DNA of 25,024 bases from CAG-877 sp963660495 (GTDB taxonomy: Bacteria > Bacillota_I > Bacilli_A > RF39 > UBA660): positions 1 to 25,024 of the forward strand of contig CAVKYO010000038.1 in assembly GCA_963660495.1 (NCBI GenBank), read 5' to 3'. Below the pieces are notes generated by a model. It ran no database searches. It saw only the letters and a list, made by a program, of their open reading frames with translations, and had not been told where the DNA came from. The stretch's first letter is position 1; each line of letters begins with the position of its first letter. Of this stretch, positions 15,800 to 22,988 are shown one piece after another. A program made the position numbers and the translations under genes.

Positions 15800-17749
15800 T
15801 TAATTACTTTTCATTTCAAAAAGTATGTCTCTTAATTCCATAGCCCTTTCAAAGTCAAGATTTTTAGCAGCTTCGCGCATCTCTTCTTCAATGTTTTCAA
15901 TAAGTAAAGCCTGTTCTTTCTTACTTGGTTTTTTAGTCTTTTTGCCTTTTTTAGTATCAACATTACTTATTACTTCACGTATTTCTTTTTTGATCGTACT
16001 TGGTGTAATATTATGTTCTTCATTATATTTTTCTTGTATTGCTCTACGTCTAGCTGTTTCTGATATAGCCTGTTCCATAGAGTCTGTAATTTTATCTCCA
16101 TACATGATAACATGCCCTGAAGCATTACGAGCACATCGTCCTATTGTTTGAATAAGACTTCTAGTACTTCTTAAGAATCCTTCTTTATCAGCATCAAGGA
16201 TAGCAATAAGTGAAACTTCCGGAATATCAATTCCTTCTCTTAATAGATTTATACCAACTATAACATCGTATTTTCCAGCTCTTAGGTCGTGAATAATTTG
16301 CATTCTTTCTAAAGTTTTAACTTCGGAGTGTAAATAGGCAACTTTTATATCTAATTCTTTTAAATAGTTTGTTAGTTCCTCTGACATTCTAATAGTTAGT
16401 GTTGTCACTAGGACTCTTTCGTCTTTTTCGATTCTTGCTCTTATTTCACCGACTAAGTCATCTATTTGTCCTTCTGTTTTTCTAACTTCAACGGTTGGAT
16501 CAAGTAGCCCAGTTGGTCTAATTATTTGCTCTATGTAATGATTATTTGTATGTTCCAATTCCATGTCACCTGGTGTTGCGGAAACATATATTACTTGATT
16601 TATTTTTTTTTCAAATTCATCATATTTTAATGGTCTATTATCTAAAGCACTAGGTAGACGGAAACCATATTCTACAAGGTTCATCTTTCTAGCCCTATCT
16701 CCATTATACATTCCTCTAACTTGTGGAAGTGTTACATGTGATTCATCTACTACTAATAGATAATCATCCGGGAAGAAATCCATTAAGGTTACTGGAGTTT
16801 CGCCTTTTTTTCTACCGGCCATTGGTGCCGAATAATTTTCTATTCCTGAACAAAAGCCTGTTTCTTCTAGCATTTCTATATCATAATTAGTTCTTTGTTC
16901 TAGACGCTCGGCCGCTACTAATTTATTTTCTTTTTTCAACTCTATAAGACGTTCTTTTAATTCTTCTTTTATTCTTTCTATCGCGGCATGTAGTTTTTCA
17001 TCAGAAACGACGAAGTGACTCGCTGGAAAGATACTGATATTTTTCTTATTACTGATAATAGCACCTGTTAAGGTATCAATTTCACTAATTCTATCTATTT
17101 CATCACCAAAAAACTCTATTCTAAAGCCAGTTGTGTTTTGATTAACTGGTATTATTTCTAGTGTATCTCCTCTAACTCTGAAGGTACCACGTTTAAAATC
17201 CAAGTCATTGCGTTCATATAGCATATCAACTAATTTTGTTAGTACTTGATTTCTTTCTGTTTTATCGCCAACTGATAAAGTTAACATTTTATTTTTATAT
17301 TCTTCTACTTCACCAATACCGTAAATACATGAAACTGAGGCAACTACGATGACATCTCTTCTTGATAGTAATGCTGATGTTGCTGCATGACGCAATTCAT
17401 CTATTTCATCATTAATTGATGAGTCTTTTTCAATATATGTATCAGTTGATGGAACATAAGCTTCTGGCTGGTAATAATCATAATATGATACAAAGTACTC
17501 TACTTTATTTTCAGGAAATAATTCTTTTAACTCAGAATAAAGTTGACCTGCTAGTGTTTTATTATGTGCCAAAACTAGAGTCGGCTTGTTTACTTTAGCA
17601 ATAACATTAGCAACAGTAAAAGTTTTACCAGTTCCTGTTGCTCCTAAAAGTACTTGTTCTGTCTTGCCTTCATTTATTCCTTTTACTAATCTTTCTATTG
17701 CCTCTGGCTGATCTCCTGATGGTTTATAATGTGCGCGTAATTTAAACAT
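15800..17749 (-). CDS. uvrB: UvrABC excinuclease subunit B
   Basis: Helicase-like subunit that verifies damage after UvrA loading and recruits UvrC. 649 residues, normal length. Walker A GATGTGKT is at 36-43. The tyrosine-rich beta-hairpin that inserts between DNA strands is at about 87-105 (SYYDYYQPEAYVPSTDTY). VVDESHVTLPQ holds the DEAD-like Walker B, and RSLIQTIGRCARNA is motif VI. The C-terminal UVR (UvrC-binding) motif, NLDFERAMELRDILFEM, ends the protein. AAGGAGG lies 7 bases upstream of the ATG. A 38-codon frame overlaps its start, and a promoter with a palindromic operator lies about 190 bases upstream. Not in one transcript unit with uvrA as far as promoters show. Confidence 0.97.
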   Translation of the reverse strand: MFKLRAHYKPSGDQPEAIERLVKGINEGKTEQVLLGATGTGKTFTVANVIAKVNKPTLVLAHNKTLAGQLYSELKELFPENKVEYFVSYYDYYQPEAYVPSTDTYIEKDSSINDEIDELRHAATSALLSRRDVIVVASVSCIYGIGEVEEYKNKMLTLSVGDKTERNQVLTKLVDMLYERNDLDFKRGTFRVRGDTLEIIPVNQNTTGFRIEFFGDEIDRISEIDTLTGAIISNKKNISIFPASHFVVSDEKLHAAIERIKEELKERLIELKKENKLVAAERLEQRTNYDIEMLEETGFCSGIENYSAPMAGRKKGETPVTLMDFFPDDYLLVVDESHVTLPQVRGMYNGDRARKMNLVEYGFRLPSALDNRPLKYDEFEKKINQVIYVSATPGDMELEHTNNHYIEQIIRPTGLLDPTVEVRKTEGQIDDLVGEIRARIEKDERVLVTTLTIRMSEELTNYLKELDIKVAYLHSEVKTLERMQIIHDLRAGKYDVIVGINLLREGIDIPEVSLIAILDADKEGFLRSTRSLIQTIGRCARNASGHVIMYGDKITDSMEQAISETARRRAIQEKYNEEHNITPSTIKKEIREVISNVDTKKGKKTKKPSKKEQALLIENIEEEMREAAKNLDFERAMELRDILFEMKSN

Positions 17750-17858
17750 AATATTCCTCCTTTATAACTGTTTTGCGACTCTTTAAAAGAATATCAACAT
17801 TCAATAATTCGGTCGGCACTGCCGACTGGTTTGGATAGTATTTATGAAACCTATGCAT
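17742..17858 (-). CDS. 38-residue ORF overlapping the uvrB start
   Basis: ATG at 17858 opens 38 codons (MHRFHKYYPNQSAVPTELLN, then a basic stretch, ending KEEYYV) whose TAA overlaps the first codons of uvrB by 8 bases, the arrangement of translationally coupled genes. The sequence is polar with no membrane segment. Only a weak AAGAAG precedes the ATG, but a candidate promoter (TTGACA at 17888-17893, 17 bases, TAAATA at 17865-17870) would start transcription almost exactly at this ATG. The middle of the frame runs through a GC-rich palindrome. It could be a real small protein, a leader peptide, or chance. No family recognised. Confidence 0.4.
   Translation of the reverse strand: MHRFHKYYPNQSAVPTELLNVDILLKSRKTVIKEEYYV
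17812..17826. repeat. GC-rich palindrome in the uvrB leader
   Basis: GTCGGCA-C-TGCCGAC: 7-bp perfect arms around one base, strikingly GC-rich in an A+T-rich intergenic region, about 65 bases before the uvrB start. With a one-base loop it suits protein binding to DNA better than an RNA hairpin; no T tract follows, so it is not a terminator. Confidence 0.6.
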
Positions 17859-17935
17859 TCTTCTTATTTAAATAGCAGAAAACCCATTGTCAAATTCATT
17901 TGTTTTTTAAGATAATGCTTCTAATACATGTTACT

Positions 17936-17964
17936 ATATTATCTTACAAACGAACGTTTGTCAA
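17936..17964 (-). promoter_or_regulatory. uvrB promoter with embedded palindromic operator
   Basis: Minus-strand -35 TTGACA (17959-17964), 17 bases, -10 TAATAT (17936-17941). The spacer and part of the -35 are covered by an inverted repeat, ACAAACG-AA-CGTTTGT on the plus strand (17946-17961), exactly where a repressor would block RNA polymerase. It includes CGAAC, one half of the Firmicutes LexA box (CGAAC-N4-GTTCG), but the second half fits poorly. The 7-2-7 palindrome also resembles TetR-family operators. The leader to uvrB would be about 180 bases. Confidence 0.7.
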
Positions 17965-18002
17965 TGGAAACTTAATTTTTTTTACTAATAAAAGAAACTA
18001 GT

Positions 18003-18038
18003 CAAAAAAATAAGGAGGTTTTCTTAACACTCCTTATT
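18003..18038 (-). terminator. Terminator of the 632-residue membrane protein gene
   Basis: Minus strand AATAAGGAG, a 12-base loop, CTCCTTATT, then a run of T. It lies 13 bases after the stop codon at 18051. Confidence 0.85.
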
Positions 18039-18050
18039 AATTTATATTAT

Positions 18051-19949
18051 TTATTTAGTACACGTTGCTTCAACATAATTATTTCCATGTTGAATATCTT
18101 CAATAGTAATGTCCATATCATAATAGTCTATTCCTTCTGGACTATTAATTTGATAACTAAATTTTCCATTTGAAGCACTAAATAATAAAACATTTCCTTT
18201 TTTATCTAGTGTAATAGAATAATTAATATCATTATCTTCATCAGTTACTTCACTAGTACTTTCACAAGTTGGAATATTACTATAAGTAACATAACCATTT
18301 ATATCATTAGATGAGTCATCATACTTTGCTTCAAATGTTGCTTCATGTATAATATCTTCTATTTCAATTATAAATGATTTCTTTTGGGCAGTTCTAAATG
18401 CCTTTGTGACTGGGTAAAGACTTGGAAAAGTTCTAATCAAAAACTCTGAAAGTGCTTCTTGCTCTGCATCAGTCATTGTATTTACATCTTTACAATTAGA
18501 AGTATCAAAGTTTTCTAATTTTCCATCTAGCTTTACTGTTGCATTTAGTCCGTAGCTCATATTTATTCCTTCACCTTTGAGCTTAGCATTTACATCATAT
18601 TTATATTCTTTATCTGACACTTTATCTATTTCATATGAAATTTTTATTTTCATATCATCACTTTTAATAGTAAGTGTGCTATCCTTAGTATTATAAATAT
18701 ACACAGTTTTATCTGTACCAGAGTAATATCCTTTTTCTTCTTTAGTTATTGTATATATGCCATCATCTTGTTCAAGATATATTTTATAGTCTTCACTGCT
18801 CAATTCAGCATAAACAAGTTTACCTGTTAATGAATAATTTAATACTAAATTGATACTTTTACTATCATATGATGAGTTTTCTTTTAAATATTCAAGCATT
18901 TCTTTCATTTCGTCTTTTTCATAGTCATTTTTTGTGTAAACATTTAATATATAACCAAATGATTCTAAAAATTTATCGTCTTTTTTCATGATGTCTATCA
19001 TTTTATTTTTAATTTCTATAGTTTCTTTGGCACTAATATTATCAGTTAATTTAGTAGTTAATACTTTTTTACCATTGATTTCTTTTAATTCTATAGACTT
19101 CTCTATTTTGCTAGTGTCATAACTATTTTTGGATGAATCCATTATTTTTTGAGTGATATAAGATATATTTTTAGCTATACCAGCAGTTTTATTGAATGTT
19201 TCTGTACTAATATTTATAGATGTTTCTTCATTTGTTAAATCAATATAATAACCATTGTCAAAGTTGTTTTCTGTACTAAGATATAATTTATTACTATTGT
19301 CAATGAGCATAGTTCCTGAATATTCTCCAGTTATGTAATTTTCACCATTGAATGATAAATAAATGAGTCCTTTTGACTTATCAATTCCTGCTTTTCCATC
19401 AAGTTTAGAGGTTATTTTTTCACCTATATAATTTACAGAAGATTCATATGAATAATTTGCTGCTACAGCATTGTAATCTTTGGTAAATATTTCTGAGGCT
19501 TCTTCTATAGTCTCTGATGTGTATTCTGATAATTTATCAATAGTTTTTTTAAATATTCTATCTGGCGTAAAATATAGGGAATAGAAAACAATCATTACAA
19601 ATAATAAGGCAAGTAAGGACATGATAACTGTAAATACTGGTCCTTTCTTTTTTCTTTCTTTTGCGGGTCCAAGTTTTAATACTTGATTATTATAAGCTTG
19701 TTGTTGTGTTGGAGCAGCAGTGTTAATATTAGTATTTACTGCTTCGGGATCTTCTTTTGCTTGAGATGTAATTTCAGCAACTTGATTATCATTATTTTCT
19801 TCTTCGATAATTGGCTCTAGTGCTGTTTCTTGTTCTTGAGTTTTCGTCAATGGAGCATCATCTGTTAGTGTTTCTATTTCTGTTTGGCTATCTTCTTCTA
19901 TACTTTCTACATCATTTTTTAAATGCAAATTGTTACTTTCTTCGTTCAT
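18051..19949 (-). CDS. Single-pass membrane protein of unknown function
   Basis: 632 residues. An acidic, low-complexity, probably cytoplasmic N-tail (1-98, rich in E, D, N, Q, T) is followed by a basic stop KERKKK (97-102) and one transmembrane helix (about 105-126). The remaining 500 residues should lie outside the cell. That part is strand-rich with repeated patterns such as KGLIYLSFNGEN, KLYLSTENN and TVYIYNTKDSTLTIK, suggesting beta-sandwich or lipoprotein-like (LolA/DUF-type) repeats, and only three cysteines (in SNCKD, PTCES and the final EATCTK). AGAGGT lies just before the ATG. It is monocistronic with its own terminator and divergent from the collagen-like genes. I do not recognise a family; a sensor, anchor or spore/envelope protein are all possible. 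Confidence 0.8.
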   Translation of the reverse strand: MNEESNNLHLKNDVESIEEDSQTEIETLTDDAPLTKTQEQETALEPIIEEENNDNQVAEITSQAKEDPEAVNTNINTAAPTQQQAYNNQVLKLGPAKERKKKGPVFTVIMSLLALLFVMIVFYSLYFTPDRIFKKTIDKLSEYTSETIEEASEIFTKDYNAVAANYSYESSVNYIGEKITSKLDGKAGIDKSKGLIYLSFNGENYITGEYSGTMLIDNSNKLYLSTENNFDNGYYIDLTNEETSINISTETFNKTAGIAKNISYITQKIMDSSKNSYDTSKIEKSIELKEINGKKVLTTKLTDNISAKETIEIKNKMIDIMKKDDKFLESFGYILNVYTKNDYEKDEMKEMLEYLKENSSYDSKSINLVLNYSLTGKLVYAELSSEDYKIYLEQDDGIYTITKEEKGYYSGTDKTVYIYNTKDSTLTIKSDDMKIKISYEIDKVSDKEYKYDVNAKLKGEGINMSYGLNATVKLDGKLENFDTSNCKDVNTMTDAEQEALSEFLIRTFPSLYPVTKAFRTAQKKSFIIEIEDIIHEATFEAKYDDSSNDINGYVTYSNIPTCESTSEVTDEDNDINYSITLDKKGNVLLFSASNGKFSYQINSPEGIDYYDMDITIEDIQHGNNYVEATCTK

Positions 19950-20209
19950 TTTTTTACCTCTTTCTATACTTTTTTAATACTAAGGCTAAGATAAATATTA
20001 ATATAATTTGATTCTAACGTTTTTAGGAAACTATTTTTAGCTTCAGTTTAATTTTTTTTAATCAACAGTACAATATTTTAAAAGTTTCACATCACTCTAC
20101 TCTTTATTTGCATTTTACTATATCAAGTGTATTTTATCAAGAACTTAGTTTTTTTTAGTAAGGACATTTTCAATATTATAAGCATATATTATTCTAGGAG
20201 TTGATATAA

Positions 20210-20722
20210 ATGTGTGAGGATAATTGTTATGAAAAAAAGATGTTAAGTCCAAGAATTTGTTATATACCTGGTCCCACTGGTCCAAAGGGTGAACCCGGTA
20301 CTTCTCCTGTTAGTGTATTTGGACGTAAATTTGATGATTCCGTGCAAAATATAAATTTATTACCAGATACCTCGTTTGCTATTCCGCTTTCTAATAATGG
20401 TGAGAGTTCTCTTATTAATATTGATATTGAAAATAATTTAACAATTACACAAGATGGCAACTATAAAATTGATTATTTCTTTTCTGGAATATCACATGAA
20501 AATGCTAATATAACGGTTGAAGTTAGGCAAAATGATGAAATCATTAATGGGACTAGTATTGTAAGAGACACTATTGCGGAGGCTACTACTGATTTTATTG
20601 GTAGTACTATTGTCTTTCTTTCTGCCATGGATAACATTAGTATGTCAATTACTTCTACTTCGACCGTTACTATTTCGCCAGTTATTGGAACTAATTCTTA
20701 TTTAAATATATATAAATTGTAA
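20210..20722 (+). CDS. Short collagen-like protein with BclA-type C-terminal domain
   Basis: 170 residues. A cysteine-containing head (C2, C6, C17) leads to only three Gly-X-Y triplets (GPTGPKGEPG, 21-30), then a strand-rich domain (about 31-170). That domain runs VFGRKFDDSVQNINLLPDTS and continues to a terminal YLNIYKL. It aligns by eye with the C-terminal domain of the next gene (VYGERFSSS..., ISVIKIG), so the two are paralogues. Such C-terminal domains in Firmicutes collagen-like proteins (BclA type, TNF/C1q-like jelly roll) trimerise on the exosporium or cell surface. AGGAG lies 9 bases before the ATG. There is no signal peptide, typical of spore-layer proteins assembled from the mother cell. 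Spore location is inference. Confidence 0.8.
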   Translation: MCEDNCYEKKMLSPRICYIPGPTGPKGEPGTSPVSVFGRKFDDSVQNINLLPDTSFAIPLSNNGESSLINIDIENNLTITQDGNYKIDYFFSGISHENANITVEVRQNDEIINGTSIVRDTIAEATTDFIGSTIVFLSAMDNISMSITSTSTVTISPVIGTNSYLNIYKL

Positions 20723-20755
20723 AGGAGGGACTTTAAAACGACAAAAGGAGAAAAA

Positions 20756-21748
20756 GTGTGTTCTTTAACTAAGCATAAAACGTGTTATTTTTTAGGTCCC
20801 ACTGGTCCAACCGGTCCAAGAGGAAGTAATGGTCCAGTTTCTATAAAAATTGGTAAAACTGTAACTGCTAATCCTGGAGAATCTGCCTTGGTTATTAATT
20901 CTGGTACTGAAAAAGACGCCATATTTGATTTTGTCATTCCCGCAGGTATGATAGGTCCGACGGGTCCTGCTGGTAAGCAAGGATTACAAGGTGTTCAAGG
21001 ATTGCAAGGTGTTCAAGGTCCGCCTGGTATTAAGGGAGAGCAAGGGATTCAAGGTCCGGTCGGCAAGCAAGGTCCTATAGGTCCTCCAGGAGTTGCTGGT
21101 ATGGATGGTGCACAGGGTCCTCCTGGTCCTAAGGGTGAAGTAGGTCCTCCTGGTTTGCAGGGAGAACAAGGGATACAAGGATTAACAGGTGAGGCAGGTC
21201 CGCCTGGTCCCGAAGGTAAGCAAGGAAATCCCGGTCCAGAAGGTCCTCCTGGTCCAAAAGGTGAGACAGGTCCTACCGGTCCAAAAGGTGAGGCAGGTCC
21301 GCCTGGTCCTAAGGGAGATCCAGGTACAACTTTAGACGTCTATGGAGAGAGATTTTCTAGCTCTACACAACAGTTTTCCGTACGTTCTGGAGTGGAGACA
21401 ACAATACCTCTTGATACTACAGGGCCAGCATTACACATTGATTATACGACTGATAATTCTATCAATATTAAAGAATCTGGAATGTATAAAATTAGTTACT
21501 TTTTAAATGTTGCTCCTAATATTGATACCCATTTTGTAATAAGTATTCATAATAATGGTTTAAAGGTTCCTGGTAGTGATATTTCAGGGGAAGGTACAGC
21601 CAACTTTATTGTAGGATTATATGGCACTGTAATTACAGGTCTTACTCCTGGCGATATCTTAACATTAGTTGTAAAGTGCGATAGAAATACTGACTTATCT
21701 TTTAATGGTAGTACCAATGCTAAAATTAGTGTTATAAAAATAGGATAA
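20756..21748 (+). CDS. Collagen-like triple-helix repeat protein
   Basis: 330 residues. A short head with C10 (HKTCYFLGPTGPTGP) is followed by a linker whose NSGTEKDAIFDFVIPAG pattern is common before collagen repeats in Bacilli and Clostridia. Then come 42 uninterrupted Gly-X-Y triplets from G64 to G190 (20945-21325), rich in GPP, GPK, GEQ and GLQ, and a strand-rich C-terminal domain (about 191-330) paralogous to that of the preceding gene. No signal peptide. The start is GTG with AAAGGAG 5 bases upstream; another strong ribosome binding site (AAAGGAGG at 20721) has no start codon behind it. The two genes are 33 bases apart and share a terminator. Likely a spore or surface filament protein. 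Confidence 0.88.
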   Translation: MCSLTKHKTCYFLGPTGPTGPRGSNGPVSIKIGKTVTANPGESALVINSGTEKDAIFDFVIPAGMIGPTGPAGKQGLQGVQGLQGVQGPPGIKGEQGIQGPVGKQGPIGPPGVAGMDGAQGPPGPKGEVGPPGLQGEQGIQGLTGEAGPPGPEGKQGNPGPEGPPGPKGETGPTGPKGEAGPPGPKGDPGTTLDVYGERFSSSTQQFSVRSGVETTIPLDTTGPALHIDYTTDNSINIKESGMYKISYFLNVAPNIDTHFVISIHNNGLKVPGSDISGEGTANFIVGLYGTVITGLTPGDILTLVVKCDRNTDLSFNGSTNAKISVIKIG

Positions 21749-21790
21749 AGCTACTTTTGCAATGTAAAAGTAGCTTTTAGTTTCTTAATA
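21747..21790 (+). terminator. Terminator of the collagen-like operon
   Basis: AAAGCTACTTTT (21747-21758), a 7-base loop and AAAAGTAGCTTT (21766-21777): a perfect 12-bp stem followed by T-rich sequence. It overlaps the last bases of the stop codon of the second collagen-like gene and reaches the end of the convergent gene. Confidence 0.88.
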
Positions 21791-22300
21791 TTTTTTTGTA
21801 AATAGTTTTTTTATAAAAAGTATTATTTTGTTAAACCAAGTTATAAATAATAGAAGTGCAAAAATTATACCTATTGATACTAGAAAACCTTTTAAAGTCC
21901 TTATATATATAATGTATTTGCCAATGGTTGGTACTGTTATTTCACAAGGTCCTAGTAAATCTTTCTTTTTAATAGACTGTACTGTTCCATCATTTAATTC
22001 AACTTCAATTGTCTTATTATTTATTATTTCTATTTTTGCTATTGTTACTTTCTCATTAGATGTTTTATAGGCAACTACTTGTTTTTCTTTTACTTTCTTG
22101 ACATTATTTTGGTTTATTATTATCAGGTCATTTTTCTTAAGATGAAATTTATCATTGTCATTTTCCATAATTGTAAATCTATAATTTAGAGTTACGAATG
22201 GTTTACCATTATAAATGATATTTTGTATAAATATTAAAAATATTATAACACTTAATATTGCTAAAATAGTTAAAATAAACTTTGTAAAAAATTCACGCAT
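21785..22300 (-). CDS. SipW-like signal peptidase homologue lacking the catalytic residues
   Basis: 171 residues with a hydrophobic helix at about 8-29, a strand-rich extracytoplasmic domain, and a second hydrophobic segment at about 138-160. The layout and order of motifs fit the ER/SipW type of signal peptidase I: K-x-x-D-L-I-I-I near 55-62, VKEKQVVAYKT for the usual V-x-x-GDI-I-x-Y, and IGKYIIYIRTLKGFLVSIGI (126-145) for the family's C-terminal 'G..i.fl.tp.G' segment. Where active enzymes have SGSMEP, this has FTIMEND (42-48). Where they have THRI, it has IAKI (87-90). Both Ser and His are therefore missing, so it is probably not a peptidase. Has AAGGAAG before the ATG and its own promoter. 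Family call is by pattern and moderate. Confidence 0.6.
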   Translation of the reverse strand: MREFFTKFILTILAILSVIIFLIFIQNIIYNGKPFVTLNYRFTIMENDNDKFHLKKNDLIIINQNNVKKVKEKQVVAYKTSNEKVTIAKIEIINNKTIEVELNDGTVQSIKKKDLLGPCEITVPTIGKYIIYIRTLKGFLVSIGIIFALLLFITWFNKIILFIKKLFTKKY

Positions 22301-22332
22301 AATTCATCTTCCTTTATTTTTTTATTAATATA

Positions 22333-22361
22333 GATATATCATATTATGCTATTTTAGTCAA
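22333..22361 (-). promoter_or_regulatory. Promoter of the SipW-like gene
   Basis: Minus-strand TTGACT (22356-22361), 17 bases, TATATC (22333-22338). The -35 overlaps the T tract of the terminator of the preceding gene. Confidence 0.5.
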
Positions 22362-22391
22362 AAAGAAAAGTATCTATTATCAGATACTTTT
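22360..22391 (-). terminator. Terminator of the 11-mer repeat gene
   Basis: Minus-strand AAAAGTATCT, loop GATAAT, AGATACTTTT, then CTTTTT: a perfect 10-bp stem starting 6 bases after the stop codon. Confidence 0.88.
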
Positions 22392-22396
22392 AATTT

Positions 22397-22816
22397 TTAC
22401 TTGAAAAATTTAAGATATTTATCTTTGAATGAATTGTATAGTTTTTTTAGATTAGTACCAAGATTTGAATCTGTTTCTTTATCTAATCTATCAAAACCTT
22501 TTTCCCAATTTTCTTCTAGGTATTCTTTTCCTTGTTCCATATGTTCTTCGAAGTATTCTTCTCCTTCAGTGGCATGTTCTTCAAGGTATTCTTTTCCTTG
22601 TTCCATATGCTCTTCAAAGTATTCTTGTCCTTCTGTTGAATGATTTTCTAAATATTCTTTTCCTTCTTCAAAATGTTCTTCTAAATATTTGATTCCTTCT
22701 TCAATTCTTTCTTGAATCATAGCATTATGTTCTTCAATTTTTGATGAAATTTGATTATTAAGTGCTACGTTGCTATTGATTGTACCAAGAGCTAAAGCAG
22801 TAACTAAAAAATTCAT
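22397..22816 (-). CDS. Secreted or membrane-associated 11-residue repeat helix protein
   Basis: 139 residues. The N-terminus MNFLVTALALGTINSN is a short hydrophobic segment resembling a signal peptide but with no charged start. Residues 39-115 are seven consecutive 11-residue repeats with the pattern E-x-G-x-E-Y-L/F-E-E-H-x; glycines recur at 41, 52, 63, 74, 85, 96 and 107. Such 11-mers form long amphipathic helices (11/3 periodicity), as in apolipoproteins, LEA group 3 proteins and synuclein, or right-handed coiled coils. The repeats are very acidic; the C-tail (KKLYNSFKDKYLKFFK) is basic. The start at 22816 has AAGGAGG 5 bases upstream; an earlier ATG at 22831 overlaps it. Monocistronic, with good promoter and terminator. 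No named family recognised. Confidence 0.82.
   Translation of the reverse strand: MNFLVTALALGTINSNVALNNQISSKIEEHNAMIQERIEEGIKYLEEHFEEGKEYLENHSTEGQEYFEEHMEQGKEYLEEHATEGEEYFEEHMEQGKEYLEENWEKGFDRLDKETDSNLGTNLKKLYNSFKDKYLKFFK
22505..22636 (-). repeat. Tandem 66-bp coding duplication
   Basis: Two adjacent 66-bp units (22571-22636 and 22505-22570) encode residues 61-82 and 83-104, each a pair of 11-residue repeats (TEGxEYFEEHM then EQGKEYLEExx). The close nucleotide match shows recent expansion by duplication of a two-repeat unit. Confidence 0.8.
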
Positions 22817-22882
22817 AATTTCCTCCTTCAATATTCATTTATTTGATGGATAACAGTTATACTCTAGTCATCCGTCTGATAT

Positions 22883-22911
22883 ATATTACCATATTTTGAG
22901 TTTTTTTGCAA
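22883..22911 (-). promoter_or_regulatory. Promoter of the 11-mer repeat gene
   Basis: Minus-strand TTGCAA (22906-22911), 17 bases, TAATAT (22883-22888) with a TG extension (TGGTAATAT). The leader before the ATG is about 60 bases. Confidence 0.72.
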
Positions 22912-22943
22912 GTTTCACAAAATTTTTGCTTTTATTTACAGGG

Positions 22944-22970
22944 AAAACTGACAAGTTTTTTATCAGTTTT
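22944..22970. terminator. Probable terminator after the ABC exporter
   Basis: AAAACTGA (22944-22951) and TCAGTTTT (22963-22970) form an 8-bp stem with an 11-base loop. The T tract is longer on the plus strand than on the minus strand (TTTT then CCC), so termination of the minus-strand exporter gene would be weak. Confidence 0.5.
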
Positions 22971-22988
22971 TTCTTTGTAAATAATTTA

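Noticed and set aside
20162..20191. GGACA, 16 bases, CATATATTA as a sigma-K or sigma-E promoter for the collagen-like operon
   Set aside because: The -10 pattern CATAnnnTA fits sigma-K, but transcription would then start within or after the ribosome binding site at 20196-20200. Attractive for spore genes, yet geometry makes it doubtful.
20792..21178. Open frames on the minus strand through the collagen repeats
   Set aside because: They arise from the three-base periodicity of Gly-X-Y coding; they have no ribosome binding site and translate to low-complexity Thr/Leu/Arg repeats.
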